Below, one piece after another: positions 1 to 13,489 of a stretch of 64,000 nucleotides of DNA. Numbering within the stretch: the first letter of the stretch is position 1; the number at the start of each line of letters is the position of its first letter. A program made the position numbers and the translations under genes. The stretch is from Lutraria lutraria (lineage: Eukaryota > Mollusca > Bivalvia > Venerida > Mactridae). The stretch spans positions 11,304,414 through 11,368,413 of the forward strand of contig OZ026835.1 of assembly GCA_964023205.1 (NCBI GenBank), read 5' to 3'. The notes beneath the pieces were generated by a model. That model saw nothing but the letters and a program-made list of their open reading frames with translations. It searched no databases and had not been told where the DNA came from.

Positions 1-1073
1 ATTATAACTCTTGAAATTAGTAAAATAAGGATTCTGACTCATGAAAATGGTGCCAATGGGTCAGATTTGCTATTACAATAGTAAGATAATTTTGCTGATT
101 CATAATTTATTATAATCAGCCATAAGGGTCATATTTTTTTCCCCTAACTTTTGACGTCTAATGTGAGTTACTGTTACTGGACCAGCGGACATTCCAACTT
201 GAAATGTTACTTGACTGAACAAAATATTACATGTACAAGCCCATACCACAATATACATTATGAAAGCCAGTCATTCTCTACATTGAATTTAACCTGACTT
301 TATCAGATTTTCGCAAGAGGACTTTTAAGGTCTGACTATCATTTATATGGACTGCCTTGTCCCTTTGAATAGAATTCATGAAAACATGAATTATTCATGA
401 ACTGTTGCATACTTCATGAATAGTTCATTAAGTTTAAACAACTATTTGACAGGTGGGAGCAAGCAATTAATTAATCAAATTACATAAGAAATATTACAAT
501 GAAAGAACAATCACAGTATACATTAGACAAGGTGAATTATTATTCTAAGCCATGGTTAAATTCTTATTACATGAACAATGAATGTCATTGATTGATGCCT
601 GTTTTGTCGAGTTGATTTTGTAAGATTTTGTCACGTTGCGACACAATGTGCAGATAACAGGAAAGAATAATTAACACGACATTCAGTGTTGTAATGCAAT
701 TATCGGAAGTAATGTATCACTTCCTAAGAGAGAAATATTTGTAATTTCAGACGTTTTAATATAATCAATATCTCATCAAAGCAGAGGAATAAAAAGCAAG
801 TTGAAGGTTTTAACCTTTCATTACAATTACAAAATTCCGCATTTAGAGAAATGCGTAGATCCAATGGTTAATGTTATAAAACAGAGTTACATGTAAAGCA
901 CTTCACTTTAAAACTAGGGTCAAGTTCCTAATCTGAGTGTATAACTCATGACCTCTGAAGTCTGTCTCATTCAACGGACCGCAAAGTCAGATTATGAGAT
1001 ATACAATGTACAGGCCAAAATCTTATGTCATACAATAACAATGACATAATATTATATTTTATACACCATGTAT
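1..1073. other. Intergenic, no gene seen
   Basis: AT-rich sequence with stop codons in all frames and no exon-like stretch. The only structured part is a repeat at 378-451, listed separately. Confidence 0.6.
378..451. repeat. Dispersed repeat rich in ATGAACTATT-type motifs, copy 1
   Basis: This stretch carries repeated TTCATGAA and ATAGTTCAT words and ends with aactatttgacagg. A clearly related copy in the same orientation lies at 51408-51479 and ends with the same words. No terminal inverted repeat or coding potential was seen. The family is not recognised. Confidence 0.6.
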
Positions 1074-1200
1074 TCATTTCACTGGCTTAGCGAGTTCAGC
1101 TTTCCAAATGGCTGATTTCATAAATGAATTTTGAAGGGGCGTCCTCAGGACAGGGCCAAATTCATCTATCTCATCTCTAAAAAGCTGAACAGGTATTCTC
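1074..1200 (-). CDS. Possible 3' terminal coding exon, product unknown
   Basis: On the minus strand a plausible acceptor (cctttcgcag) at 1201 opens a frame, phase 1, of 41 residues that ends in TGA at 1074-1076. The reading starts RIPVQLFRDEIDEF and ends ELAKPVK. The stretch has more G+C than its surroundings and no internal stop, which fits coding. It lies 4.2 kb downstream of the cryptochrome exon on the same strand. No cryptochrome core exons were found between the two, so they are probably not the same gene. The protein was not recognised. It could be chance. Confidence 0.3.
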
Positions 1201-1215
1201 CTGCGAAAGGTGACT

Positions 1216-1446
1216 ATGATCAGCCATGGTCAACCATTATTCAGCATAGTCAAACCTGGTTTGACCATGGTCAGGCCTGAAAAGACCCTGATTTGTAAAT
1301 GGTTGACCATGGCTGACCATGGTTCACCATGCTTAAATACAGCAGACCATGGTCAGAATTTGTCAACCAAGGTGACATAGGTTTAAACCATGGTTGACCA
1401 TGATTGGAATGTAATGACCATGGTCAAAATTTGCAAACCATGGTGA
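1216..1446. repeat. Cluster of CCATGG palindromes
   Basis: Eight CCATGG sites occur in about 220 bases, mostly inside longer words such as TGACCATGGTCA, GACCATGG and AACCATGG, with weaker relatives between them. The spacing is irregular (roughly 15-70 bases), so this is a cluster of a palindromic word and not a clean tandem array. Confidence 0.8.
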
Positions 1447-1449
1447 CAT

Positions 1450-4400
1450 ATAGGGTTTCTTGGCTATAGTAGTACTGCAGACCTTTCATAGTTTTACTTT
1501 AAAGGTGATGCTGTTCAAGTTGTATCTATAAATGCAGCATAATTCTGGCCCAGTGTAGGTTGTTTAATAATCAGTATATTATGAGGTGATGGTTACGCAA
1601 ACATCTTAATAATGTTATAATGATAAATCATTTAATATTTCAATTTTTATTGATTTTGTACTATTCGATTGGTTTAATACTAACATATTTGATCATTTCT
1701 TATTTAATCAGTTTTAATCAATCAATCACTGACTTTTGCCTCTGATTAATCAACGAAATTTCCAAGGACTGATTACAATCACTAGTAAACTGGTCAGTGT
1801 ACTGATAATTAAGTTTTGATAGATTTATGATAAGATTGACAACTGAAAACCACACGACAGATACATATTTAAGATATAATTATGAATTTATGATGAAATG
1901 AAGTGGGTGGGGTATGATCGATGAAACACGACAATTATGAAGACGGTGTCTGACCTCTTCCTCTGACTGTATCATACATGCATTTGCTGGAGTCAACTGT
2001 GGTCTAACTGTCTCATATACCAGTATATGTATTTAGATCAAGTTATCTAAATTTGTCCGTGAACTAAATATTTTCTATTCAAATGAAATTTATAGATACA
2101 GTAGTAACTGAGTACATCTTACATACTATACAAATATCACAATTCTGAGAGGGCGTTATCAACAGTTAAATTTCCAGTCTGAGCAAATAATGTTGACCAG
2201 TGCATATTTAATTATACTGAAAATTTCATCAAAACAAAAAAATAAGACAACAATTTTATTAATGTTCAACAAGTAATGGAACGCATTTAGTAATTACTTT
2301 CAGCTATGACATAATACTAATGTATGTCAAAGAGTTGTGTATATACAATGTATACAGACATGCAGGTTTCCAAAACTTTAAATTATGGGTGAACAATAAT
2401 TAAATTTATTTGGTCTAAAAAGGGAATATTTCAAAGTAGATTTTTCATGCACAATCAACTTATCAAGGCAAATAAATGAAAATTGATTTGATTACCGTAA
2501 ATTCTTTTGGAATGTACGCACACCATTCATGTCGGTGCATGGGATATAACAGGGTGTAATAAAAATTATTGCCCGCTCAGGTATAGGCGACTTTACGTAG
2601 GAAACACAGGTGAGGTATAATATGGCAAAATTTCTGCCAGAATGATGTAAAGTATATCATGACAGGTTATGCACATGGCAAAGTCTTGGCATTGAACCCC
2701 ATGCCTCTAGTTACAAGGATTACAATATTCCGAAGTCTAAACTGTCTAAAGATGTAAATAAAAAATACCATTGAGGGCTGTCAATGAGAAAGACTCTCAG
2801 TACTTCAATCATTTTGTATAAGTCTGGAAAGTTAGAAAATCACTGGCCCTCATGTTAAGTAAAATTCCATTGAGTTTTGCTAAACATCAAAACTGGGAGC
2901 AGTTTCAATATTTGCATGAGATGCATTAATTAAGTTGGTCACTTGAGGCAATAGTGTCTATTTAATATTATTATTATTAGTGATCTGCCAGTCTTATTTA
3001 ATAAAATAAAATTTATCACATTTGAAATTTTCTGAGAGGGTGTTGTTCTAAGAGTGTGTTATCAAAAACTGTCAGTCTGAGAAAATTTTGAAATCTTTAA
3101 ACCTGTGAAACATGACATTCATGACCAATTAGCAAGTTACAATAAGACTCAGTAAACAAAATTATTTTTTTTTGTTTAGATCTGTATATAATTGATATTA
3201 TCAAATTAAAAAAACTATTCTAAACATAATGTGACCTTGATGTTGGAAAAATAAGAAATAAGGAGAACCTTAAAGGTGATGTAAACTGCTTTGAAAAAAG
3301 GACAACAAGTGTGTGGGGTCAGGTTTTGGATTTAGTTTTTTAGGGTCAATATAACAATCCATATCTATAGACAGTTAGCAGTGATTCAGATTGCAGATCA
3401 TTTTTATGAGACAGCTGTCCTAAGTGTAGGAAATTCATAGGCCATTTTGTCCTAAATGTCAAAAAACTTTAGGATAAAAATAATTTTGGCATATATTCTA
3501 AATTAATTCATTTCAAAACATGAAATACCAGCCTCAGTTTCGTATACAATACGTATGTACTCGTAGGTTTTACTTTTCAATGCATAAAGTCCGTTGTCAA
3601 TGCTGAAAATTTCAGTAACATGCACTAATGCAACCTAACGCTGTTTTTACACACCTGCTACTCGATAATTTGATACTTGATATTACTTACCTGTATTTTA
3701 ACACATGTGTCATTGTAAACAAGAAATCATTAGTCCATAAAACATATAAGTGTGAAACAAAATTTGTGCATACAAGAACTGATCAGTAATTTGCAGATCA
3801 CGGAACACACATTTCAGTATGTTTTAAAAAGGTCGAAACATATTATCCCACTTACCATTAGAACAAGGTGGCACAAATGACGTCATTACTTTTTTACGTC
3901 ACGGTTGTGTTAGACATGAATTTCAACGCCTGCCGTTTTTTCTTCATTTGATCATTAATTTTTCATTTCAGTTTAATCAAAGGCGGTGAATTGTTTTAGA
4001 AGTCGGTATCAAAAAAAATTTGGCTACAGCTAAAGGAGGCCGACATTCTATGGTCCAATTTTGGAGACAAATTTAGTTTTCATTGTTCGCCTTTTCGATT
4101 CAGTAAATAGCCCGTTTGTGTAGTCATGTGATCACTTTGGGAGAATATTGTTTTTATGTTACACACGTATGTATTTATAAGAAATGTATTTTTATTTTCT
4201 CACATGTTTAGCATTGTAAACAGAACGTGTGTAACTTTATAAATTCAATACAATGACAAATTGACCGCGTAACAATCATTTGTGCAAATGGTTTTGGGGC
4301 GAAATTAAGATGGACTTGTTCTATGTAAAAATAAAAATACACATTTTTCTGCTCCGAAAATCATGGTATGTAGATTAATCTACACTATTTAATATAGAAT

Positions 4401-5358
4401 CAGTCGCTGAGATTTTTTAGCAATGCTTTTTCTGATAACAAATATGCGTGTTTACGCGTGTACGCATCTTATCTGGAGCACTGGCCTGAATGTCATATTT
4501 TCTCGAAAAACGATCGGCCATTTTGTCCCATAAATGATATTTTAGTCGGCCATTTTGTCATATTTCTCGAAAGTTCACTTTTAATCTCACTATATATATA
4601 TACTTTCTGATACAGGTTATAGACATAATTATAACATTGAGCGATATTATTTTTAATATTTTGAATAGTGTTCAGAATCATCATGAAGAACTAATTATTT
4701 AGGATTAGTAACTGGCGTCATTATATGTTCTTTGTTTGAAAATCCCTGAGTTTTGTTGATAGTCAGGGTACAACGTCTGTACAACGTCATATGTTTGCTG
4801 GGATAGTTTAGTTAAGAATTTTTGGCTAGCGCTAGCCTAGCTGTTCAATATGTCTTAAGGCAGTAAACGGAGATATAGATATCTAGAGAAGAGAAATTTA
4901 GAATTTGTACATCATTTTCATGAAATTGATAGGTCTCAACTACTTCATTGCACTGTTAGGAAGTAAATTATGATACCGGTTTGGAGTGTCACTGTGATTG
5001 CAGGACAACAAAACTACAAAAAAATAGAACACCCAACTCATCCATTTTACAGCCGTAAAATTAAATTTACTTATTTAGTGAGCAACTTTAGGACCATTCA
5101 AATGGTATTAAAAATACATTAAATATATTTATATCATGACTAGCAAGCTGTTTATATAACTAAAGCATGAAAACTGGGTCATATGTTTGGCATATGTACT
5201 ACTACTTGACCTACTTAGGGCTGTAAACATTTATAATCAACATGATAAAATATGTTTATCAACAAATTAGAAAAGTGCACGTAATCATTTGAATCTTATA
5301 AACGATGAAAAATTACGTCCAACATTATACAAGTACAACGAAATCAATGAGTATTTAC
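1450..5358. other. Intergenic or intronic, no exon found
   Basis: This region should hold cryptochrome exons if that gene is compact. The minus strand was scanned for the conserved FAD-binding and core motifs and none was seen. The DNA is AT-rich with scattered stops. It is most likely a long first intron that leaves the window. Confidence 0.45.
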
Positions 5359-5537
5359 CGCCATCGATTAATGCCAACTTGTGAAACACCTGCGAACCAC
5401 GGATCTAAAATATAAACACATCTATAAGTCTGGGCTCCTTCAAGCGCCGCTCTGAGAGCCGGGTTATCGTGCAGTCTTAATCCCTTCCTAAACCAATGTA
5501 GCACACGTCTCTTATGTTGTTTAGTTGAATTATCCAT
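5359..5537 (-). CDS. CRY: Cryptochrome, first coding exon (partial gene)
   Basis: Animal cryptochromes are photolyase-like flavoproteins; the vertebrate-type (CRY-m) group represses CLOCK-BMAL1 transcription in the nucleus. The 59 residues here include [26 protein letters not shown] and VGINRW, the start of the N-terminal alpha/beta photolyase domain. The [10 protein letters not shown] wording favours a cryptochrome over a (6-4) photolyase. The start chosen is the ATG at 5535-5537 ([12 protein letters not shown]), which gives a normal N-terminal length. An in-frame ATG at 5598-5600 would add 21 residues with no family support. The exon ends in phase 2 at CG|gtaaat after the conserved RW, where I recall vertebrate CRY genes also splice. 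The remaining exons were not found to the left. Confidence 0.9.
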
Positions 5538-5600
5538 TTTAAGAACACTGTAGAATCCTTTTACGTAATCATAACAAATAACTTCGACTAGTATGTTCAC

Positions 5601-7139
5601 ATTTCACATTATTGGCTTTGACTGTGGGTAAACAAATACTTCCACTACTTCCATGCCGTAGAAAACGTGACAATGGTGACAAGCCGTTTGCTGATTGGTG
5701 AATGCAAAGGTTAATTCTAAATTTAGAATTGACCTTTAAAGAATAACGCACTTCCTTTCCGGTACATCCCGTAAAACTTATATAAGTCACCAGTAAATTA
5801 CCATTTTGGTTTCAGCGTCAACACATAATTCTGAAGAAGACGAAGATTTAGTCGAGCAACCGCATATCATACTGGAAGTTTTGTTTGCCACACAGGTCAG
5901 ATCTGTATCTGTACATAGACCTGTACCCGATGAGCAAATGAATATCGATCGAAGTATATGGGTTCGCTGGTGTTAAATATTGTTCGAATTATTGGATTTT
6001 AATTACTACATAAGAAATAATAACATTCCGAAAATGCACTTTCGAATTAATATACATGATTTCGTTTTTGGTTCAAGACATTATAAATTTATAATCAGGT
6101 AATAAATCGATTCCAGTCGTGGATATTTTGAGGCACAATTGAAAGTTTACAGTCAGTAGACGTCTTAATTGTTACAAATTACTTGTTTGACCATCATCTC
6201 TGATCAGTTATTACTATAGATATATGCCGTAAATTTCGTCAGATAAATCTAAATATATACGTACTGCATGTTAGCTGATCACAAAAAAACTTTGGTTGAT
6301 GAAATTTAGACAGATAAATAGATTTATTTCGACATAAAATGAACATTTGTTAAACATGGCAATCATGATATTAAAACATATGTAATTACAGTAAATCGAT
6401 ACATGTGTAAGCATGAATAATAAAACAGCCATGTCAAATCAACATAAAATGTCAAGGGTAACACAAGAAAGTGTTCAGAGGAACCCTTATTTGGTCCTTG
6501 ATATTATATAGTGTTGTATGACATGGGAAGATATCACATTTGGGAATAAATCAAGTTATATGAACTGGTATATATTAAATAAATACAATTACTTATCACA
6601 GTTAAATTGCTATTATAGTAAGATAAATAGAACATTGTAGATAAATATGTAAAAGTTTGATAAAAATGATACTTCGAATGAGTAAAGATTACCCCATTTG
6701 CCATAGATTTAACCATTTTAGTTCAGTTGACTGATCTGAACACCTATAAATGGATAGCACTGTAATTGTTTGAGAATGTGTCTGTTTAGACTGTATAGTT
6801 TACAGATGGTGAAGTTTTTCTTCTACTGGTAAACATTTAAAAATACTTTCTTTTTCACTATTAAAACGCATTCCCCAAGTTGCCTATTCATTCTTATTTT
6901 TTTGTAATATACAATGTGTGTATGTGTTTAACATTTACTATAACTTGATTATATCTTTTGTACACAACTAACAAGAAAAGTTATTGTGTTACTAACCTTT
7001 TACACTTGTATTTGTATATTATGTTAATACTCATGTTTTCATACTTGTATGAACTGAGACATTGAAAATAAACTTGTAAATAGAATATTACCTAATCTAT
7101 AGATCTTTTACAGATCAACTACATAGTATAAATGCGATG
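5601..7139. other. Intergenic, upstream of the cryptochrome exon
   Basis: This should contain the cryptochrome 5' UTR and promoter. No TATA box or other convincing element was picked out, and the short reading frames here show no family resemblance. Confidence 0.5.
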
Positions 7140-8025
7140 ATATCCGGATGTTGGGTTCATAAAATTCAGTCAACACTTAATAGTTTAGGTTTTGGATATC
7201 TTTTTACAGACTTTCATCTTAACTACAATTTTATGCCATATAGTTTAAATATATCCAGGAATGGAATGACATTTTAACCAACCAAAATAAAATGCATTAT
7301 TACAGAAAATTTAAAAAGGATTACAAGTATGAACCCTATCTAGATCTTGTTAAAATTGATAAATATAGAAAGGAACTAACCCGATTCAGATTAAGTTCTC
7401 ATAATCTAGAGATAGAATCAGGAAGATACAACAATTAATATGCTAAGGGAAAATCGCATCTGTAAATTATGTTCTATGAACAAAGTTGAATCCGAATATC
7501 ACTTCTTCATGTGTTGTAATGCTTTTAACAACTTAAGAACAAAATACATGTATATCAAAAATACATCTTGGCCTTCCTTTAACAAATTTATTTCGTTAAT
7601 GTCTAAACAATCAAACACAATATGTAACGATATTGCAAAATTCATTTTTCTTGCTACGAATTTAAGATTAGAGAAATTAGAATTACTTAATGCTGCTTAG
7701 TAAATCATGGATAGTGTTTACACTGCTTCTTAATTATCATTTGTGTTAAATGTTTCTCAATTAAATGTTACTTAAATCTAATGGGGGGGGGGGGTAATAA
7801 TATTATATATTCTTTCAAATATGTGTGCTTGCGTTGATTTTGTTTGTTTAAATTTTCAAAAATGCAAATGTATGTAAATTGTATGTATTGATAAGTATGT
7901 ATGTATTATGTTTTTCTATTTATACAATCTGTTTAAAAAAAACTGTTGTCATGACCATCTTGACAAATATATAAATTGTAAATGGTCAGAGGCATTATAT
8001 GCCGATAATACCAATAAACTTAAAC
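7140..8025 (+). pseudogene. Broken non-LTR retrotransposon (LINE), 3' end
   Basis: Plus-strand pieces match the C-terminal end of LINE ORF2 proteins. They are WVHKIQSTLNSLGFGYLF, then YEPYLDLVKIDKYRKELTRF and LEIESGRY, then the Cys/His segment RICKLCSMNKVESEYHFFMC at 7455-7514, which resembles the usual RICxLC...DEYHF motif. In-frame stops and frame changes separate the pieces, so it is dead. A 3' UTR follows, with a G12 run at 7783-7794 and an end near 'gccgataataccaataaactt' at about 8025. That end looks like the tail of bivalve LINEs (recalled, not searched). The 5' part, with endonuclease and most of the reverse transcriptase, is missing. Confidence 0.8.
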
Positions 8026-11000
8026 TATTCTTAGAATGATTCAAGGTATTTTTGAAGAGTAATCGATATGTTTCGTCGGAAAGATTATAGGTGTTCTATA
8101 AAATTGACAGTCATCCGCAAAGGCTTAATTACTTACTTGTGTTGACTCATTTTTTGGCGATCATTTTGTATGTAGTAACAGCAAAGACCGAATTAATATT
8201 GTTCCTCGTGGTAGCGCGTCACGTGACTAACTCGACTTAATTTGCATGCTGTTAATGATTCTCTTTCAACGATTACATTAAATATGTACGATCCAACAGA
8301 CATACTGATTGAGCATGTCTTCATGTTTGCCACATAGTTTTCTTGTTTGTCAAGCATTTTATTGGGGGGAATTTAAACTGTGTCGACGGCTTCAATTGGA
8401 AATTATTAAAAGTATCACCACGTAAATGTGTTAATTTTTGTCAAATGATTTCATTATACCATCCATTAAAATGGATTTATATATGTTGACATTCGCAGGT
8501 ATGACCGCTTCGTGTACCATAATTATGTTGTAGAAAAGTCAAACATCGTTGTTCCAGGCGTTTCTAGAGATGACGACGCAATATTTGAGAACTGTTTGTT
8601 ATTCACTTTGTATCAGACCCTATACATGTATATACTTCGCTTGAAAAATGACAACATCTTATGATCCCAGGACGGCGAACAAAATGAGTTGATAGGTCAG
8701 CTTGGGCATAATTGGTCCGAAATATTGGCATGATCTGCCTAGTTATACTTGATTCTGAATCAAACATTAGGAACAAACTTAAAACTCATATTAGTTTAGA
8801 CAGTTTTATTAACAGTAAATGAATATCGATTGGTCGAGCTATAGTCTCAGCTGATGGTTAACAAACAATCGCTTGCATGTATATATATATATAGTTATCC
8901 ACTTTGGTTTCATAGTAAAGTGAGATAGAAAATTGTATTAGATTTGTGCTCTATAAAAAACACCTTGTGTTTGAATTTATAAAATACCGTTAAAACTTAA
9001 ATTTTGTTTGGAAAAAAATAACTTCTCAGCTAAAAATGATTGTCAAAGAACATGGAACGTACTCCCTTTCTAACTGTTAGAAAACTACCAATCTGATATA
9101 GTTCCCGGTAGTAAACACTTGTCCGCACCACCAAGTCAGTGATGTTTACTTTCTGATAAAATTGGATCAATCTTTATCATTAAAAGGAATAAATTTGTAA
9201 AATGTTCTGAATCAAAAACATTAAATGTGTCGTCTGTTTTCAGTCAATTATTCTTTCTGACATTTTTAAATTTAAGTATTCATAGCTGAAAACTTCTTAC
9301 GCGTCTAATAATTGCAAATTGACCAATTAAAAGCTGAAAAGAGTTCTGTCCGCTATATACATGTTTATCGACCTGCTAACTGCTAAGAATAGCAATAACG
9401 GTTGTCTTAAACATATTACAACATGCTTATAAGGTGACGTATCTGGCGTATTTAACATACAAATGTACTAATTTTGAATTACTAGTGAATCATTATAATT
9501 AAGGTCCTTATAATTATAGTAGTGCTTTGTTTCCAAGATAATAATTAAATAGGCCACGGACGCTGCTTTGTTAAAAAAAGGTTAAATACTGCGATAATTG
9601 TATTCCGAGCACCATGGTGTTATTTCCGCAACATGAGTTCAATTAACTTGATTTCATACAATGCAGATAAATGTAATTCTGGATAAAGAAAGCAATTGGG
9701 CTTCTTTTAACACGTAAAACAGCGGGATTTTAATAATTCAATCGAGGAATACTCCACGAATTTCGGAGAACGTGTGCTTAACGTTGTCACAATAATTATG
9801 AACGGTTGCACAATTTCAGAATATCTGTCAATAGACCATTCCCTTATGGACATTAAACGAATACATTTGCATGTATTATAAAGCTCACGACTAACGTTAT
9901 TATGCACGTGCGACTGCGTGTTAACATGCGCAATTGTGATTACCTCTTGTTGTTGGGTTCAATTAAATGTTGACTCAACAAAAGGGTGTTTTCAACAAAA
10001 GCTAAAGTCAACTGACTCATTCTCTCATAATTTCGAAGAACCAGCGACAATTAAAAAATGAAAAAGGTTGGCGGTTTTAAGAGTTGTTTAATCAGAGACA
10101 TAGATAACATCCAACAATACATCTGAACAGTATGACTGGCAAAATATGAATATCTATGTCTCTGGTATAATGCATGTCTATACATTCAATTTTGAGAATT
10201 AAATTATTTAGTCTATCTATTATATAAATCTATATTTCGGTCTGGTATTCAGGAACGTTTTTTTCTGGCGTAACAACCAATAATTTCTAAATAAAATATT
10301 TGGAGCAAATAAATAGTTGTTTATCCCAGCTTTCCTACTTTCATCCTGTCATACCTCGAGGCTTGTGATTGGTTGGCGCAGTGAGCTTAAGTCTTATTTT
10401 CGTTCTCAACCTTTGTCATACCAATTTTGTTTGTTTTGGTAAGTTAACATTTACATAAAATGATTTACAAACTAAAAATAATGAATATTAACAAAATATG
10501 ATATTAAATTTAAAGAACTGTTATAACTTGTACACAGAAAACTCAGAGTTAGGCTGCAGTGAGACCAATCTCAAGTTTTATTACCTTGACATTAACTATA
10601 ATTATTTTACTCAAATATTTCACAACTAGATGAAGATTTTTTTCTTGTCCTCAGAGCTGTTGTGGATTTCTTTCAAAAATGACTATTATATAAGGTAAAA
10701 TATTCAGCGTACTAGAAATTGTCCCAAAACCGGATTTTCAGTCTCCAGACACTTGTATCTTGAGAAACGTAGTCTCGAGTTGTGCACAGAAGAATATTTC
10801 TATATTTTTACCTAATATGCGCAAAATGAACGAATGGCCATAATTCCGCTATAATTATTGAATCACAAAACCCAAAGAATATGTGCTGGGATACCTAATG
10901 ACAATTATGTGAAAGCTTGAAACGAAGTAGATGAATTGTGTACGCCCACCGACATTCGCCACTTAGTTAACCAGTATTTCCCTTCAGAAAAAATGTTTAA

Positions 11001-11150
11001 TAATAAAACAACTACCAGTTGAACCGGTGGATGCTCCCCTAACTGCGCATCGTCACAGGATGAGCACTATATGGATGATGCTTACAATTTTTATACAAGG
11101 GAAGTTCGATAAGTAATGTGTAATATTTAAAAAAGAACCGACTTTTATGA
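8026..11150. other. Intergenic, no gene seen
   Basis: AT-rich with a short (TA)n run near 8879-8893. No exon-like sequence, RNA gene or recognisable transposon end was found. Confidence 0.55.
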
Positions 11151-12090
11151 TCAAAATGATTTTCCATCCCTGTAGGCCTCAAAGTATTTCCCGAGGTTAG
11201 AAATACATATCTTTAGTCTGTGAATACATTTCTGAAATGCGCCACGGAGGACTAATTTGTGTATACTTCAGAGACAATGACAAACGGCTGAGCCAAGAGT
11301 TTGTCTGGAAAGATATCGACGTCCAGATAAGAACTTTTTCCGTTTTGGAAAAAGGAAAATGTCGCTGGGAGCAATATCTGGTGTGTATGGTATGTGCGAC
11401 CAGAGGGTTACCTTCTCCCTTCAGAAATTGTTTTACAATGCCATATGAGTATACTGGAGCAATATCATGGAGTAGGCAAACAAGTTGAAAGCCAGTCACT
11501 AGAGCTTTTTAAGTACATCATGGTTATACCGACCTGTGGCACTTTTACCCTTTGGCTTGGCCATACCATCACATGATAAGAATATGACATAGATGACCTT
11601 CTTTGCTCTTTGGCTTTTGGAAACTATAGGCCATTTACCGTGTTTGACAAGCCGCATCTCGTTTCCTATCTTCCTATTAAGTTGAAATTTGGAAACTTTT
11701 TGAGCAGTTGGTTTACTGTTTGTGTGCGTACCCTTTTTGATAATCTGTCAATAGAGGGAGTATCCATATGAATAATTTCGCGCTTGAAAATAAGCTTTGG
11801 CAACATCGCAAATCGTATATCTGGCATCCCTTTCAATCATTTCCCTGACTCTGGTGACATTAGTTAAGCCTGTTGCAGTCACCGATCGTGCTAGTTTTTT
11901 TGCAGAATCTTAAACTGGCTCTGTGCAACTCTATCCAACTACGAACTGTCACAGAAAATAAATAAACTTCCCTCAATTCAGTATAAATTTGCTTCAATGA
12001 ATGACCCAAGTTTTCTACGAAATTTTACATAAGCTTTAATTTCCAAACATTTTTTCAACAGTAGTCGACGAATGGCTCTCTTGAAATGAC
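11151..12090 (-). pseudogene. Broken mariner-family (DD34D-like) transposase
   Basis: Read on the minus strand, an N-terminal region contains TGLTNVTRVREMIERDARY. A later segment reads LLHDIAPVYSYGIVKQFLKG and, one frame over, PYTPDIAPSDIFLFPKRKKF. It then has GRRYLSRQTLGSAVCHCL, a stop, and GAFQKCIHRLKICISNLGKY ending at a TGA at 11151-11153. The HDNAxxH and YSPDxAPSDxxLFPxLK patterns are mariner hallmarks. Here the HDN motif has decayed to HDI, and at least one frameshift plus internal stops break the frame. Terminal inverted repeats were not identified. The element is inactive. Confidence 0.85.
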
Positions 12091-12229
12091 GATTTTTGAC
12101 AATTTTGTGTTGAACTTAATATTCATGTATAACATGGTAAAGGTATTGAATAAAGCTATCCAGACGTATCAATATTAGTGAAATTGAGCATATTATTTTG
12201 TGTTAAAGTGCAATACAAACCTCCCTTGC

Positions 12230-12800
12230 AATATCAAACCTCCCTTGTAAAATTAACAAGAGTGCCAGGTCACAAAATACGCCCGTCAAGGGCCATAACT
12301 CAAAAGTGCCTACGCCGATTGGGCTGGTTATCGAACTTGACCGAGATCTTATGGCCATAAACATTTCCATCAAGTATGGTGAGGATCCGAATAAAACTCT
12401 TTGAGAACGGACACCATGGTGGACGCCGCGCCTGCTGCATGGGTGTTCCCATAACACGACCGGTTTTTCAAACAGGCATATAAAAGGAGAAAGAATACAG
12501 TATCATCTCTCCTTAATGAAATCTATCCAAATATGAAGTTTAAAGTTCATAGCTCTTATAGTGATAGGCTCCTGACAAAAATGAAGTACCATACGAAAAA
12601 ATTAACAAAGGGCAATAACTCCAAAATTAAGAAGTGCAAAGTAACAGTTCTTGTGCACTGATTCATCCTCAGTGAGTCTTATCACAAAATGAAGTTTTAT
12701 AATGCTACCTTTAATAGTTTTATGCTCTGGACCAAAAAATATGACAGAAGGAAGGATAAACAAAGCGGCGACTATATGCTCCCCCCTTCAGGAAACATTA
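12230..12800. repeat. Dispersed bivalve-type repeat
   Basis: The wording is typical of a dispersed family I recall from clam genomes: 'acaagagtgccaggtcacaa', 'gggccataactc', 'aaagggcaataactccaaaa' and a right part 'caaagcggcgactatatgct' followed by a C run. The short frames on both strands fall inside this repeat and are not treated as genes. Element class is unknown. Confidence 0.55.
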
Positions 12801-13295
12801 AAAACGACACAAACTCATGATTTTAAACGATTTTTTGGTCTTCCACAGGAAACAAATACATAACATATACATGATGAAATATTTAGCAGCAATATGAATG
12901 TGAGAAACAATGAATCAAAAGAAATATTCTTAATGTAAGCTAAGCTACACATGTATTTTGATTGACAGCAAAAAATACCGTCCTGTGAAGCTGCAAGAAA
13001 AAATAATTCATTTCTAAACATAGCACTGAACATACTCATTTATCATAATCTGAAACCCATCAACAAAGTGATCAGACATTTGTTTCAGTAAGCCTACTAG
13101 ACGGAAATGTGACGTGCAAAGTAGTTTCTATGAAGTGACTGAGATGTCACACACATTACAAATCAAGTAAGTCGGTACCAAAATAAACATAGCCCCTTTC
13201 AGTTCCCAAGAACACGAAACACATGTGCGTCCACCAATTCTGAAATAATTCTCTTCAATAATGAATACTACTTAATAGTTAACCACAATGTCTGT
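12801..13295. other. Downstream of CSTF3, probable 3' UTR
   Basis: This is the stretch immediately 3' of the CSTF3 stop codon. No canonical AATAAA was seen on the minus strand here, so the polyadenylation site is either a variant signal or further away. Confidence 0.4.
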
Positions 13296-13489
13296 TCACT
13301 TGGCACGTTTTTGTTGTCTACTCCGATATAAGTCATTCACTGGCGGTGCTGGGCCTGCATTAGCATCTTCTTCATCACTACCTTCATTTTCAGTAATTCT
13401 TCGTTTTCGACCAGATGCATACTCCAAGGAAAGTAATGTACCAGGATCCATTTTTATTGGCCCATCTACACCATTTTCCACAAGAGGTA
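13296..13489 (-). CDS. CSTF3: CSTF3 exon 21 (terminal)
   Basis: 63 codons and TGA at 13296-13298: [31 protein letters not shown] and the conserved end [16 protein letters not shown]. Acidic then basic C-terminus as in other animals. Confidence 0.95.

Noticed and set aside
12203..12457. 84-residue minus frame and 60-residue plus frame
   Set aside because: Both fall inside a dispersed repeat with typical bivalve wording.
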